Positions 27,062 to 38,367 of a stretch of DNA of 64,000 nucleotides are shown in pieces. The stretch covers positions 248,001-312,000 of the forward strand of contig NZ_CP079203.1 of assembly GCF_019297835.1 (NCBI RefSeq), given 5' to 3'. Below the pieces are notes generated by a model, which searched no databases, was not told the DNA's origin, and saw nothing but the letters and a program-made list of their open reading frames with translations. The DNA is from Sphingomonas sanguinis. GTDB taxonomy: Bacteria > Pseudomonadota > Alphaproteobacteria > Sphingomonadales > Sphingomonadaceae. The position numbers were made by a program, and so were the translations under genes. How positions within the stretch are numbered: position 1 is the stretch's first letter; each line of letters begins with the position of its first letter.

Positions 27062-27187
27062 GTACCCCGGCGAAGGCCGGGGTCCAGTTTCCACGTGGCT
27101 TGTGGCGCGCCATGGGTAGGTGAAGAAGCAAACACCCTACGCCGTCGATAAGACAGAGCAACTGGACCCCGGCCTTCGCCAGGGTAC
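27062..27187. repeat. Inverted repeat pair, family C (CCCCGGCGAAGGCCGGGGTCC type)
   Basis: 28-bp arms at 27062-27089 and 27160-27187 face each other with one mismatch across a 70-nt spacer; each arm is itself a GC-rich hairpin (CCCCGGCGAAGGCCGGGG). This is the common 'proceeds from CCCCGGCGAAGGCCGGGGTCC' dispersed repeat of sphingomonad genomes. It fills most of the gap 27038-27277, which holds no gene. Confidence 0.85.
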
Positions 27188-27277
27188 AAGCGAAGTCCAA
27201 GGCCAAGGGAATCGCCTTGTCGCCCAGGCCTAACCCCGGTTAACCATAAGCCCGTCGAACGGGGGGAGACGGAACCG

Positions 27278-27769
27278 ATGTGGCGCTATCTGGCCGGTGG
27301 GTTGGGCACGCTCGTGCTGGTGGGGGCAGGGTTGTTCTTATGGGGCAGCCGCCCGGACACACCCTCCCCGCTCCCCGCCGCGAGTGCCGCAACGGCGGCT
27401 TCCCCGCAAACCGCCACCGACCACGCGCCTTTGCCCGAAGCCTCCGCCCGCACGCGCGAGCAGAAGCGCTTCGACCGCTACGACAAGGACCGCGACGGCA
27501 CGATCACGCGCGAGGAATATCTCGCCGCGCGCCGCAAGGCCTACGCCAAGCTGGACCGGGACGGCGACGGCAAGCTGTCCTTCGACGAATGGGCGATCAA
27601 GGCCACGACCAAGTTCGCCAATGCCGACCGCGACAAGTCGGGCACGATGAACGCGGCAGAGTTCGCCACCACCGCCGTCAAGCGTCGACCGGCTGCTCGG
27701 CGGGACTGTCCTCCGGCGCGAACGGCACCGGCTGAGGCACCGGAGGCGGGCCAGGCGGAAGAGAATTGA
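27278..27769 (+). CDS. EF-hand protein with an N-terminal membrane anchor
   Basis: 163 aa. One membrane or uncleaved signal segment (about residues 5-23), a Pro/Ala-rich spacer, then three EF-hand calcium loops: [24 protein letters not shown] and [12 protein letters not shown]. Probably a periplasmic Ca2+-binding protein of unknown partner. The last 92 bp overlap the 3' end of trmFO on the other strand; the tail encoded there is Pro/Ala/Arg-rich. Confidence 0.87.
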   Translation: MWRYLAGGLGTLVLVGAGLFLWGSRPDTPSPLPAASAATAASPQTATDHAPLPEASARTREQKRFDRYDKDRDGTITREEYLAARRKAYAKLDRDGDGKLSFDEWAIKATTKFANADRDKSGTMNAAEFATTAVKRRPAARRDCPPARTAPAEAPEAGQAEEN

Positions 27770-29072
27770 GCCAACCGGGCAGCGCCTCGCGCGCGCGGTC
27801 GGTGTACATCCGCTTACGGTCGGCCTTCTTGGTCCGGCCAGGAATGGGCGGGAACAGGCCGAAATTTACGTTCATCGGCTGATAGGTCTCGGCCTCCGCC
27901 AGCCCGGTGATATGGCCGAGCAGCGCACCCAGAGCCGTCTCGACCGGCGGCGGCGCAATGGTCTTGCCGGTCAGTTCGGCGGCGGCGAAACGCCCGGCGA
28001 GCAGGCCGATCGCCGCGCTCTCGATATAGCCCTCGCACCCCGTGATCTGGCCCGCGAAGCGCAGGTTCGGCCGTGACTTCAACCGCAGCGTCGCATCGAG
28101 TAACTCGGGCGAGCGGATGAAGGTGTTGCGGTGCAGGCCGCCCAGCCGCGCGAACTCGGCCTTTTCCAAGCCCGGAATCGTACGGAAGATGCGGATCTGC
28201 TCGGCATATTTCAGCTTGGTCTGAAAACCGACGATGTTCCACAGCGTGCCCGCCGCATTGTCCTGGCGCAGCTGGACCACCGCATAGGGCCAGCGCCCGG
28301 TGCGCGGATCATCCAGCCCGACGCCCTTCATCGGCCCGAAGCGCAGCGTCTCCACCCCGCGTTCGGCCATCACCTCGACCGGCATGCAACCGTCGAAATA
28401 GGGCGTGTCCTTTTCCCACTCGCGAAACTCGGTCTTCTCACCGTCGAGCAATGCCTGATGGAAGGCGTAATATTGCTCCTTGTCCATCGGGCAGTTGATG
28501 TAATCCTTGCCCGTGCCCTTGTTCCAACGGCTCTGGAACCAGGCGACGTCCATGTCGATCGACTCGCGGTGGACGATGGGCGCGATCGCGTCGAAGAAGG
28601 CCAGCGCCTCCGCGCCGGTCGCCTCGCCGATGCCGCCCGCCAGCGACGGCGCGGTCAGCGGGCCGGTCGCGATGATCGCAGGGCCATCCGGCAAAGCATC
28701 GATCCGTTCGCGGACGATAGTGATGTTGGGATGGGCCTCGAGCGCCGCGGTCACGCCGCCCGAAAAACCGTCGCGGTCGACCGCGAGCGCGGACCCGGCG
28801 GGCACCGCATGGGTGTCGCCCTTGGCCATGATGATCGAGCCGAGGGCGCGCATCTCCTGATGCAGCAGTCCGACCGCGTTGGAGGTCGCGTCGTCCGAAC
28901 GGAAGGAGTTGGAGCAGACCAGCTCCGCCAGGTCGCCGCCATGATGGGCGGGCGTGGTGTCCGCCCCGCCGCGCATTTCGGACAGGCGCACCTTCAGGCC
29001 AGCCTCGGCGAGCTGCCAGGTGGCTTCCGAGCCCGCGAGCCCGCCGCCGATCACATGAATGTCATAAGTCAT
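27678..29072 (-). CDS. trmFO: tRNA (uracil-54-C5)-methyltransferase, folate/FAD-dependent
   Basis: 464 aa. It methylates U54 of tRNAs (ribothymidine) using methylene-THF and FADH2. The FAD-binding [11 protein letters not shown] opens the protein; also visible are [31 protein letters not shown] with the catalytic-loop Cys, [14 protein letters not shown] and [11 protein letters not shown]. Past the conserved R-E-A-L-P-G-W the protein has a Pro-rich tail of about 30 residues encoded in the region shared with the convergent EF-hand gene. Confidence 0.96.
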   Translation of the reverse strand: MTYDIHVIGGGLAGSEATWQLAEAGLKVRLSEMRGGADTTPAHHGGDLAELVCSNSFRSDDATSNAVGLLHQEMRALGSIIMAKGDTHAVPAGSALAVDRDGFSGGVTAALEAHPNITIVRERIDALPDGPAIIATGPLTAPSLAGGIGEATGAEALAFFDAIAPIVHRESIDMDVAWFQSRWNKGTGKDYINCPMDKEQYYAFHQALLDGEKTEFREWEKDTPYFDGCMPVEVMAERGVETLRFGPMKGVGLDDPRTGRWPYAVVQLRQDNAAGTLWNIVGFQTKLKYAEQIRIFRTIPGLEKAEFARLGGLHRNTFIRSPELLDATLRLKSRPNLRFAGQITGCEGYIESAAIGLLAGRFAAAELTGKTIAPPPVETALGALLGHITGLAEAETYQPMNVNFGLFPPIPGRTKKADRKRMYTDRAREALPGWLNSLPPGPPPVPQPVPFAPEDSPAEQPVDA

Positions 29073-29146
29073 CGCGCCGCCTTAAACCCGGACGTCCCCG
29101 GTTGGAAGGACTTGGCGTGAGGGAGCAGGCTCCCCAAGTCGGTGAT

Positions 29147-29581
29147 ATGACCACCATCTTCACCATCGGTTACGAGGGCGCGACCGTCGATGGCTTCCTT
29201 GCAACGTTGAAATCGGCCGGGGTCCAGCGGCTGATCGACGTTCGCGCGCTGCCGCTGTCCCGGCGTCCGGGCTTTTCCAAGTCACCGCTGGCCGCCGCGT
29301 TGAAGGAGGTCGGCATCGACTATGTCCATCTGAAGGATTTGGGCACCCCCAAGCGCGGGCGCGATGCGGCCAAGAAGGGCGATGTCGGCACGCTGCGCGA
29401 GGTCTATGACGACCAGTTGGCCCTGCCCGAGGCGCAGGCGGCGGCCGCGCGGATGCTCGATCTGGCGGGCGAGAAACCGAGTGCGCTGCTATGCTTCGAG
29501 CGCGATCCCTGCCACTGCCACCGGACGCTGCTGCTGGAGGCGGTGGGGCAGGAGATGACCGTCGTCGATCTCTACGTCTGA
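29147..29581 (+). CDS. DUF488 family protein
   Basis: 144 aa from the ATG at 29147. Family marks: T-I-G-Y-E-G near the start, V-D-V-R-like IDVRALPLSRRPGFSK, and the Cys/His cluster CFERDPCHCHR, a possible metal or nucleic acid site. Function is not established for the family. It is divergent from trmFO (74 bp) and its stop is 4 bp from the stop of the convergent chemotaxis-like gene. Confidence 0.9.
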   Translation: MTTIFTIGYEGATVDGFLATLKSAGVQRLIDVRALPLSRRPGFSKSPLAAALKEVGIDYVHLKDLGTPKRGRDAAKKGDVGTLREVYDDQLALPEAQAAAARMLDLAGEKPSALLCFERDPCHCHRTLLLEAVGQEMTVVDLYV

Positions 29582-29585
29582 TCCG

Positions 29586-30866
29586 TCAGAGAACGGACGC
29601 GACGAAGGCGTCGGCGCGGTCGCGCAGCATTTCGATATTTCTTTCCAGCGCCTGGGCCAGAGTCAGCAGCGATCCGGCGTCCTGATCGATCCTGTTGGCG
29701 TCCTGCTGCAAGCGATGGACCTGCTGGCCCACGCGGTGCGCGGAGGCGACCGACTGGTCGACGCTGGCGGCGATGCCGGTCGTGGCGAGGCCCTGTGCCG
29801 CCACCGCCTCGTCGATCGATTGCGAGATGGTACCGATCGTGTCGACCGCGCGGTTGAGCTGCGCCTGTTCGGCGACCAGCGCGTGGAGATTGGCGGTGAC
29901 CTCGCCGATATTGCGCGCGGCGTCGCGTGCGGCTTCGCGGGTCTGCCCGGCAAGCGCCTTCACTTCATGCGCGACGACGGCGAAGCCCCGCCCGGCATCG
30001 CCCGCTCGCGCCGCCTCGATCGCGGCGTTCAATGCGAGCAGATTGGTCCGCGCCGCGACGGTTTCGATCAACGACAGCAAAGTGTCGATCGTCGTCGCGC
30101 TCGCCGCCAGTGCCCCCGCCCGCTGGTCGGTGGCGGCGATGCGGTGGCGGACAACCTCCCGCACGGTGCGGGACTGGTCCATGTCGCGGGTGATGGCGGC
30201 AAAGGCACTGGCCAGACCATGGCCGCGCGCGGCGATATCGCTCAGCGCCTGGCCGGTATCGGCCATCGCCTCGGTCATGCGATCGGCGCTGCCCTGCGTC
30301 TCTCCGGCATAGCGGGCGAGGGTGCTGGCCATGCCGCCCATATCGGCGGTGGCACGGAGCAGATCCGCCGACAGGGCGGCGATGTCGGCGGTGAAGGATC
30401 GCGCCGCCTCGTCGATGCGCCGCGCCCGCACCATGCGCTCCTGCGCCAGGGCCATCTGCGCGTCGGCCGCCAGTCGGGCGATCCGGGCGGCGTCGAGCAG
30501 GCCGGTGAACACGCCCTTCCGGGTCAGGATCAGCGCATCGGGGGCGCCCCAATCGGCATGAAGCGCCAGCTTTTCGGCCAGCGGCGCGTCCTCTTCGCAA
30601 CTGGGATGCGGGCGGACATAGGCGGTCAGGCTTGCGCCGAAATCGGGATTGTGGAGCAGCGCATGGCCGAACGGGTTGTAGAGCAAGCCCTTCACATCGC
30701 GCTCGACGATCGCCCCGACCGGCCTTCGTTCGGCATCCAGGACCGGCAAAACCCGCATGTCCGGGGACTGCCGGAACAGCGCGATGGCGTCAATCAGCGA
30801 CGCATCCGCCCCGATCACCGGGCTTTCCGCATTTACGGACCAGCAGGAGAAGGCGGGCGGCTTCAT
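29586..30866 (-). CDS. Soluble methyl-accepting-chemotaxis-like protein with CBS-type N-terminus
   Basis: 426 aa from the ATG at 30866 (a GTG directly before it, 30869, is also possible). No transmembrane segment. Residues about 15-65 and 85-140 look like a CBS-type pair ([12 protein letters not shown]...M-R-V-L-P-V-L-D...V-G-A-I-V-E-R-D). A long coiled coil follows, with the receptor hairpin tip [35 protein letters not shown] that contacts CheA/CheW. No C-terminal NWETF-type pentapeptide. It would sense an intracellular ligand, perhaps an adenine nucleotide if the CBS call is right. Confidence 0.85.
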   Translation of the reverse strand: MKPPAFSCWSVNAESPVIGADASLIDAIALFRQSPDMRVLPVLDAERRPVGAIVERDVKGLLYNPFGHALLHNPDFGASLTAYVRPHPSCEEDAPLAEKLALHADWGAPDALILTRKGVFTGLLDAARIARLAADAQMALAQERMVRARRIDEAARSFTADIAALSADLLRATADMGGMASTLARYAGETQGSADRMTEAMADTGQALSDIAARGHGLASAFAAITRDMDQSRTVREVVRHRIAATDQRAGALAASATTIDTLLSLIETVAARTNLLALNAAIEAARAGDAGRGFAVVAHEVKALAGQTREAARDAARNIGEVTANLHALVAEQAQLNRAVDTIGTISQSIDEAVAAQGLATTGIAASVDQSVASAHRVGQQVHRLQQDANRIDQDAGSLLTLAQALERNIEMLRDRADAFVASVL

Positions 30867-30959
30867 CACAGCGTCTCGTACGACATGACCGTAAACGCGA
30901 TGTGATGGATTTGTGACGTTTCGATGACGAAACGGAATCAGCCGAAGCCGATGGGGGGA

Positions 30960-31306
30960 TTAGCCCGCCACCGGCAGACGAACCGTGCCGTCATCGTCCC
31001 GCTTCATCGGGCCATAGGCGATCACCGCCGACAGCGGCAGGTCGGCATAGAGATGCGGGAAGAGCTGGCCGCCCCGGCTCTCCTCCCACTTCACCGCCTC
31101 GCCCATTGCCTCCAGATCGACGGCCACGATGTGCAGGTCGGTCTGTCCGGCGAAGTGCTTGTCGACCGTCTCGGTCAGCTGGGTGGCGGTGGAGAGGTGG
31201 ATATAGCCATCGGCCAGATCCACCGGGGCGCCTGCGAAGACGCCCTCCTGCTCCAGCGCCGCCATCTGATCGGCGGTCAGCACCTTATAGGCGGTCACGG
31301 GATGGC

Positions 31307-31310
<4 letters not shown>
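30960..31310 (-). CDS. DUF952 family protein
   Basis: 116 aa, soluble. Family pattern [29 protein letters not shown] and [10 protein letters not shown]. Function unknown. Its ATG overlaps the gyrA stop by 4 nt (ATGA), so it is translated from the gyrA message. A small hairpin (CGTTTC...GAAACG, 30917-30934) lies 26 bp past its stop but has no T-run. Confidence 0.9.
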
Positions 31311-34057
<2,747 letters not shown>

Positions 34058-34255
34058 AGTCTGTTGCTTTCCGGCTTGATGGTCAGATGGGAATTGTCGT
34101 TCCTAGCCCAGCGGAAAGCGCCTGACCACCCCCGCACGACCCATTCGCGAGCGGCCGTTCGGGAGGGACGGTGGCTGCGCGAAACGGGCCGGCGGGGGCA
34201 GGCCCGACGGAATGTGCTCCCCCCTCGGCAGCAAGTTCGCGGGACTTTGGAGGCG

Positions 34256-34286
34256 CTGGCCGCCGACGGGAGTAAACGGCGGCCAG
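34256..34286. other. Perfect 10-bp stem-loop upstream of gyrA
   Basis: CTGGCCGCCG and CGGCGGCCAG with an 11-nt loop, about 200 bp upstream of the gyrA ATG. There is no T-run on either side. It could be a transcript hairpin in a long gyrA leader or part of a repeat; nothing else decides. Confidence 0.4.
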
Positions 34287-34401
34287 CCCGGTTCTTATGG
34301 GATTTCAGGCGTTTCGGCTGAATGTCTCGGATGTTACGATGTTGTAATCTGAATGATAAAGAGGGTTTGCTGCTTTCGGACCGAGCGCACTTGTCCCGAC
34401 T

Positions 34402-34552
34402 TCCGTTCAGCCTGAGCCCTTCGGCTGACTGGCAAGCCAGCCGCTCAGGATAAACTTCGGCGCATCGCGCCGAAGCCGAAGGCCAAGGGGCGACGGCGCT
34501 CACGCCGCGAGGTCCGGGCGTGCGCTTCGACTTCGCTCAGCGCGAACGGATG
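34402..34552. repeat. Family B repeat arms flanking a compound hairpin
   Basis: The left arm TCCGTTCAGCCTGAG (34402-34416) and right arm TGCGCTTCGACTTCGCTCAG...GAACGGA (34521-34550) face each other. Nested hairpins lie between them (for example CTTCGGCGCATCGCGCCGAAG near 34455). It occupies the gap between gyrA and the SDR gene and may terminate the SDR transcript. Confidence 0.75.
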
Positions 34553-34575
34553 ATGGGGTTGGGTCGGCCCTCAGC

Positions 34576-35274
34576 CTAGGGCTGGACCTCTTTCCCCTCC
34601 CAATCGAACAGCTTGCCGCTGTCGGGTGCCTTCAATCCGTCGATCACGTCGAGCAGCTGCACCGCCGCGCGGTCGGGGGCGAACAGGCCGCCGGGGCGGA
34701 CATTGCCCTGGAACGGCCTGGACAGCGCGGTGTCGACCGTGCCGGGGTGCAGCGCGACGACGATCGAGCGGTCGTTGCGACGCTTGTGCTCGATCGCCAG
34801 CGTCCGAACGAACTGGTTGAGCGCGGCCTTGGACGCGCGATAGCCGTACCAGCCGCCCATGCGATTGTCGGAGATCGACCCGACCCGCGCGGAGAGAACC
34901 GCGAATAGCGTCTTGCCCGTGCGCGGCATCAACGGCAGCAGATGCTTGGCGACCAGCGCCGGGCCGATCGCGTTGACCGCGAAATTGCGCGCCAGCCATT
35001 CGGGCGAAAGCTGGTCGAGCGCCTTTTCCGGTCCCCGTTCTCCGTCATGCAGCAGGCCGGTGGCGACGATCACCAGATCAGGGGCGGGGCCCTTGGCGAT
35101 GCGTTCGGCGGCGGCGGCGATGCTCGCCTCGTCCTCGATATCGATATGGCCGTCACCCGGCATCGAGCGGGCGAGGCGGGTGACGCGGACACCCTCTTCC
35201 TCCAACGCATCGGCCATCGCCTGGCCGATCCCGCCCGAGGCACCGATGACGACCGCCTGCTTCCACTCGCTCAT
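34576..35274 (-). CDS. SDR-family oxidoreductase (C-factor/CsgA-like)
   Basis: 232 aa from the ATG at 35274, with GGAG 9 bases upstream. V-I-G-A-S-G-G-I-G-Q nucleotide motif, N-A-I-G strand, LSARVGS serine and catalytic Y-R-A-S-K. The fold and the H-P-G-T-V-D-T...F element match small SDRs of the C-factor group. Substrate unknown. Its start overlaps the yaaA stop by 4 nt, so the two are coupled, and both might belong to an oxidative-stress response. Confidence 0.88.
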   Translation of the reverse strand: MSEWKQAVVIGASGGIGQAMADALEEEGVRVTRLARSMPGDGHIDIEDEASIAAAAERIAKGPAPDLVIVATGLLHDGERGPEKALDQLSPEWLARNFAVNAIGPALVAKHLLPLMPRTGKTLFAVLSARVGSISDNRMGGWYGYRASKAALNQFVRTLAIEHKRRNDRSIVVALHPGTVDTALSRPFQGNVRPGGLFAPDRAAVQLLDVIDGLKAPDSGKLFDWEGKEVQP

Positions 35275-36011
35275 CGCACGAATCTCCAAAGGGTCGGCGT
35301 GCTCGCCTCGGCATCGAACGCATAACCGTCGCTATCGAACCCGCGCATCGCATCGGTATCGGTCACGTGATGTTCGATCATCCAGCGGGCCATGGCGCCG
35401 CGCGCCTTTTTTGCGTGGAAGCTGACGAAACGGTCGCCCTCGCGGAAATCGACCGCGATGACCCGGATCGCGGCGGGCAGCTTGCCCTCGACCGCATGCC
35501 AATATTCCTGGCTGGCGAGGTTCAGGATGGTGCCGGAGCCCTCCGCCTCGACCTCTTGCGTCAGCCGCTCGGCGATGCGGTCGCCCCACCAGTCGGTCAG
35601 CTTGCCGCCGCCCGGCGCCCAGCGCGTGCCCATTTCCAACCGATAGGGGCGCATCGCATCCAGCGGGCGGAGCAGGCCGTACAGGCCCGACAGCATCCTC
35701 AGATGGTCCTGCGCGAACAGGACAGCGGGCACGTCGAGCGACTTGGCCTCCAGCCCGGTATAAACGTCGCCCGCAAAGGCGAACATCGCGGGCCGCTCCG
35801 GCGCGGTGGCGAAATCGCGGAAGCGTTCGGCGTTCAGATGCGCCAGGGCAGGCGAAATCCGCATCAGCGAGGCGAGCTTCTCCTCGCCCAGTCCGGAGGC
35901 TGCCTTGGCCAGGGTCTGCGCCTCGTCGGCGAAATGGGGCGCGGTCGGCGCGAGGTCGGGCAGGGGGCTCTGATAGTCGAGCGTCTTGGCGGGGGAGATG
36001 ACGGCGATCAT
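35271..36011 (-). CDS. yaaA: Peroxide stress protein YaaA
   Basis: 246 aa from the ATG at 36011, giving the standard M-I-A-V-I-S-P-A-K-T-L-D-Y start. Other family marks are FAQDHLRMLSGLYGLLRPLD, Y-R-L-E-M-G-T and LASQEYW, and VDFREGDRFVSFHAKKARG near the end. In E. coli YaaA binds DNA and limits Fenton damage during peroxide stress. It is the first gene of a two-gene run with an SDR, divergent from the exported TPR-like protein. Confidence 0.95.
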   Translation of the reverse strand: MIAVISPAKTLDYQSPLPDLAPTAPHFADEAQTLAKAASGLGEEKLASLMRISPALAHLNAERFRDFATAPERPAMFAFAGDVYTGLEAKSLDVPAVLFAQDHLRMLSGLYGLLRPLDAMRPYRLEMGTRWAPGGGKLTDWWGDRIAERLTQEVEAEGSGTILNLASQEYWHAVEGKLPAAIRVIAVDFREGDRFVSFHAKKARGAMARWMIEHHVTDTDAMRGFDSDGYAFDAEASTPTLWRFVR

Positions 36012-36179
36012 GCCGCGCGGGCTAGCGCCGGGAGCGTTCGCGTTCAATCCGCGTTCAGCGGTTGTTGGATAGAGGGGACATCCATCAATCGCTCTGCTTG
36101 AACGGGACGCGCGCTGTCCCTATCAAGCCTGCCATCGACGATCCCGGACCGACCGGCTGTATTCTTGGAGAGAATTCGC

Positions 36180-37469
36180 ATGAAAATCCTACCGAAGCTC
36201 GCGCTGGCGGCCGCGCTCGCGACGGGCATGGGCAGCGTCGTGCTGACCGCGCCGCTGTCTGCGCAGAAGAAGAAGGAAGAAGCGGCCGGTGGCCTGAAGC
36301 TGAGCCCCGAGGCGCTGAAGGCGGCCCAGGCCGCGCAGCCGGTATTGCAGCAGAAGAATTATGCCGCCGCCGATCCGCTGGTCGCCGCGGTCGAGGCCGC
36401 CGCCAAGACCGAAGACGACAAGTATATCGCCGCGGCGATGCGCTACGAGCTCGAATCGGGCAAGCTGTTCGCGGCCCAGCAGGCCAATCCGAACGCCCCG
36501 GTCGACGAGGCGGTGCTCGCCAAGCCGCTCGACGCGCTGATCAACAGCCCGTCGACCCCGGCGGCCGACAAGCCGCGCTATGTCTATCGTCGCGGTGCGC
36601 TGGCCTTCAACGGCAAGCAGTATCCGATCGCGCTGCAATATTTCCAGCAGGCCAAGCAGCTGGGCTATAACGATCCCAACCTGCCGATGCTGATCGTCAA
36701 GTCGAAGATCGAGATGGGCGACGTCGCGGGCGGCAATGCCGAGCTGTCGTCGGTGATCGACCAGATGAACGCCTCGGGCCAGAAGGCGCCGGAGGACTAT
36801 TACAAGTTCGCCATCGGTCGCGCCAACAAGGCGAAGATGGTCCCCGAGACGCTCGGCTGGATGCGCAAGTGGATCGCGGCCTATCCGACCCCCCAGAACT
36901 GGCGCAACGCGCTGGTCATCTATGGTCTGCAGCAGGGTTCGCTGGCGACGCTGGACAAGAACCAGAAGCTCGACCTGTTCCGCCTGATGCGCGCGTCCAA
37001 GTCGCTCGCCGACCAGAACGACTATATGGAATATGCGCAGTACGCGACGGACAAGGGCCTGCCCGCCGAAGCCGCGACCGTGCTGAAGGAAGGCATGGCG
37101 ACCGGCAAGATCCCGGCCGGCAACGCCACCGCCAAGGCGATGCTGACCGCCGCGGAAACCAAGAACCGCCAGGAAGGCTCGCTCGCCCCGACCGAGGCGC
37201 GCGCCAAGTCGGCCGCCGACGGTAAGCTCGCCGCGCTGACTGCCGAGGCCTATTATGGCCAGGGCAACTACGCCAAGGCGGCGGAACTGTATCGTCTGGC
37301 GCTGCAAAAGGGCGGTGTCGACGCCAATGAGGTGAACACCCGCCTCGGCATCGCGCTGGCCGCCAGCGGCGACAAGGCGGGCGCCAAGGCCGCGTTCGAC
37401 GCCGTGAAGGGCGCCCCGCGCGCCGATCTGGCGAGCTTCTGGAACACCTGGCTGTCGACCCAGGCGTAA
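36180..37469 (+). CDS. Exported TPR-like repeat protein, function unknown
   Basis: 429 aa from the ATG at 36180 (GGAGAG 7 bases upstream). Signal peptide to about residue 28 (P-L-S-A-Q), then a Lys-rich KKKEE patch. The rest is all-helical with TPR-like units, clearest at ALAFNGKQYPIALQYFQQAKQLGYNDPN and AEAYYGQGNYAKAAELYRLALQKGG. Probably a periplasmic scaffold. Abundant Ala/Lys and preferred codons suggest high expression. It stands alone with its own terminator. Confidence 0.8.
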   Translation: MKILPKLALAAALATGMGSVVLTAPLSAQKKKEEAAGGLKLSPEALKAAQAAQPVLQQKNYAAADPLVAAVEAAAKTEDDKYIAAAMRYELESGKLFAAQQANPNAPVDEAVLAKPLDALINSPSTPAADKPRYVYRRGALAFNGKQYPIALQYFQQAKQLGYNDPNLPMLIVKSKIEMGDVAGGNAELSSVIDQMNASGQKAPEDYYKFAIGRANKAKMVPETLGWMRKWIAAYPTPQNWRNALVIYGLQQGSLATLDKNQKLDLFRLMRASKSLADQNDYMEYAQYATDKGLPAEAATVLKEGMATGKIPAGNATAKAMLTAAETKNRQEGSLAPTEARAKSAADGKLAALTAEAYYGQGNYAKAAELYRLALQKGGVDANEVNTRLGIALAASGDKAGAKAAFDAVKGAPRADLASFWNTWLSTQA

Positions 37470-37476
37470 AGGAACG

Positions 37477-37508
37477 GGGCCCGCGTCGGATGCGGTGCGG
37501 GCCCTTTT
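37477..37508 (+). terminator. Rho-independent terminator of the TPR-like gene
   Basis: GGGCCCGC and GCGGGCCC (8 bp, 12-nt loop) followed by TTTT, directly after the stop codon. Confidence 0.85.
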
Positions 37509-37534
37509 CCACTGGGCTGATAGCGCGGAGCGTG

Positions 37535-37628
37535 CGCTTCGACTTCGCTCAGCGTGAACGGCTGTTGGACGCTGGCTTGCATCGTGAGCCGATTCTCGAA
37601 CATCCGTTCAGCCTGAGCGAAGTCGAAG
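37535..37628. repeat. Inverted repeat pair, family B copy 3
   Basis: The arm GCGCTTCGACTTCGCTCAGC...GAACGG (37534-37561) faces CCGTTCAGCCTGAGCGAAGT (37602-37621 and on to 37628). The same elements occur at 15892 and 34402. It lies between the two terminators separating the TPR-like gene and the Lrp-type gene. Confidence 0.85.
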
Positions 37629-37648
37629 GCCACGCTCCAATCCCAGAT

Positions 37649-37690
37649 AAAAAAAGGCCGGTCCTCCGCCATGGAGAACCGGCCCTTTTT
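37649..37690. terminator. Bidirectional terminator
   Basis: AAAAAAA-GGCCGGT...ACCGGCC-CTTTTT: a 7-bp core stem extended by CTCC/GGAG pairs, with T-runs on both strands. It serves the Lrp-type gene on the minus strand and backs up the TPR-like gene's terminator. Confidence 0.88.
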
Positions 37691-37708
37691 ATTGCCTCCG
37701 AAACCGGA

Positions 37709-38176
37709 TCAATCGGCTTCGATCGGAATCCCCGAAACCTGCTTGGCCGTCCGGATCGTCAGCGACGTCTTCACGCTCGCCACATTGGGCGCGGGCGTCA
37801 GATGGCCGGTCAGGATTTCCTGGAAGCTCTTCAGGTCCGACGCGACGATCTTCAGGATGAAGTCGATCTCGCCGTTGAGCATATGGCATTCGCGCACCTC
37901 GGGGATGCCCGCGACATGCGCCTCGAACGCGGCGAGGTCATGCTCGGCCTGGCTGCGCAGCGACACCATCGCGAAGACGGTGATCGGAAAGCCCAGTCGG
38001 GCGGCGTCCAGATCGGCGTGATAGCCGCGAATGGCCCCCGCTTCCTCCAGCGCGCGGACGCGGCGCAGGCAGGGCGGGGCGGTCAAACCGACGCGTTCGG
38101 CCAGCTCGACATTGGTCATACGGCCATCGGCCTGCAACAGCGCCAGGATTTGCCGATCGATGCGATCGAGCGCCAT
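37709..38176 (-). CDS. Lrp/AsnC-family transcriptional regulator
   Basis: 155 aa from the ATG at 38176, with GGAG 9 bases upstream; the upstream ATG at 38191 lacks a ribosome site. Winged helix LDRIDRQILALLQADGRMTNVELAERVGL with recognition segment APPCLRRVRALEEAGAI, then the RAM effector domain (VFAMVSL...VRECHMLNGEIDFILKIVASD). Such proteins answer to amino acids. No catabolic gene is adjacent, so it may be a global Lrp. A palindrome in the upstream region (38234-38259) is a likely autoregulatory site. Confidence 0.93.
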   Translation of the reverse strand: MALDRIDRQILALLQADGRMTNVELAERVGLTAPPCLRRVRALEEAGAIRGYHADLDAARLGFPITVFAMVSLRSQAEHDLAAFEAHVAGIPEVRECHMLNGEIDFILKIVASDLKSFQEILTGHLTPAPNVASVKTSLTIRTAKQVSGIPIEAD

Positions 38177-38233
38177 TACACGATACTCCACATAAAATGC
38201 CGAATCCCTATGCTCTTTGACGGCGTACTATAA

Positions 38234-38259
38234 GAAAATTACGCACTACCGTAATTCTC
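38234..38259. promoter_or_regulatory. Inverted repeat upstream of the Lrp-type gene
   Basis: Arms GAAAATTACG and CGTAATTCTC (9 of 10 pair) around a 6-nt spacer. On the minus strand a TATAGT (38232-38227) lies next to it, a plausible -10 for the regulator, so the repeat would cover the -35 region. AT-rich arms in a GC-rich genome and the position fit an Lrp autoregulation site. Confidence 0.5.
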
Positions 38260-38367
38260 GGGCTTTGCAACGGCACGGATAAGGATATTTGCAGGTTACC
38301 AGTTGGAAGGATAAGGACGTTAAGACAGTGACGTTACGGCCGATCGGCCATGCGCGAAGGGAGCTCA

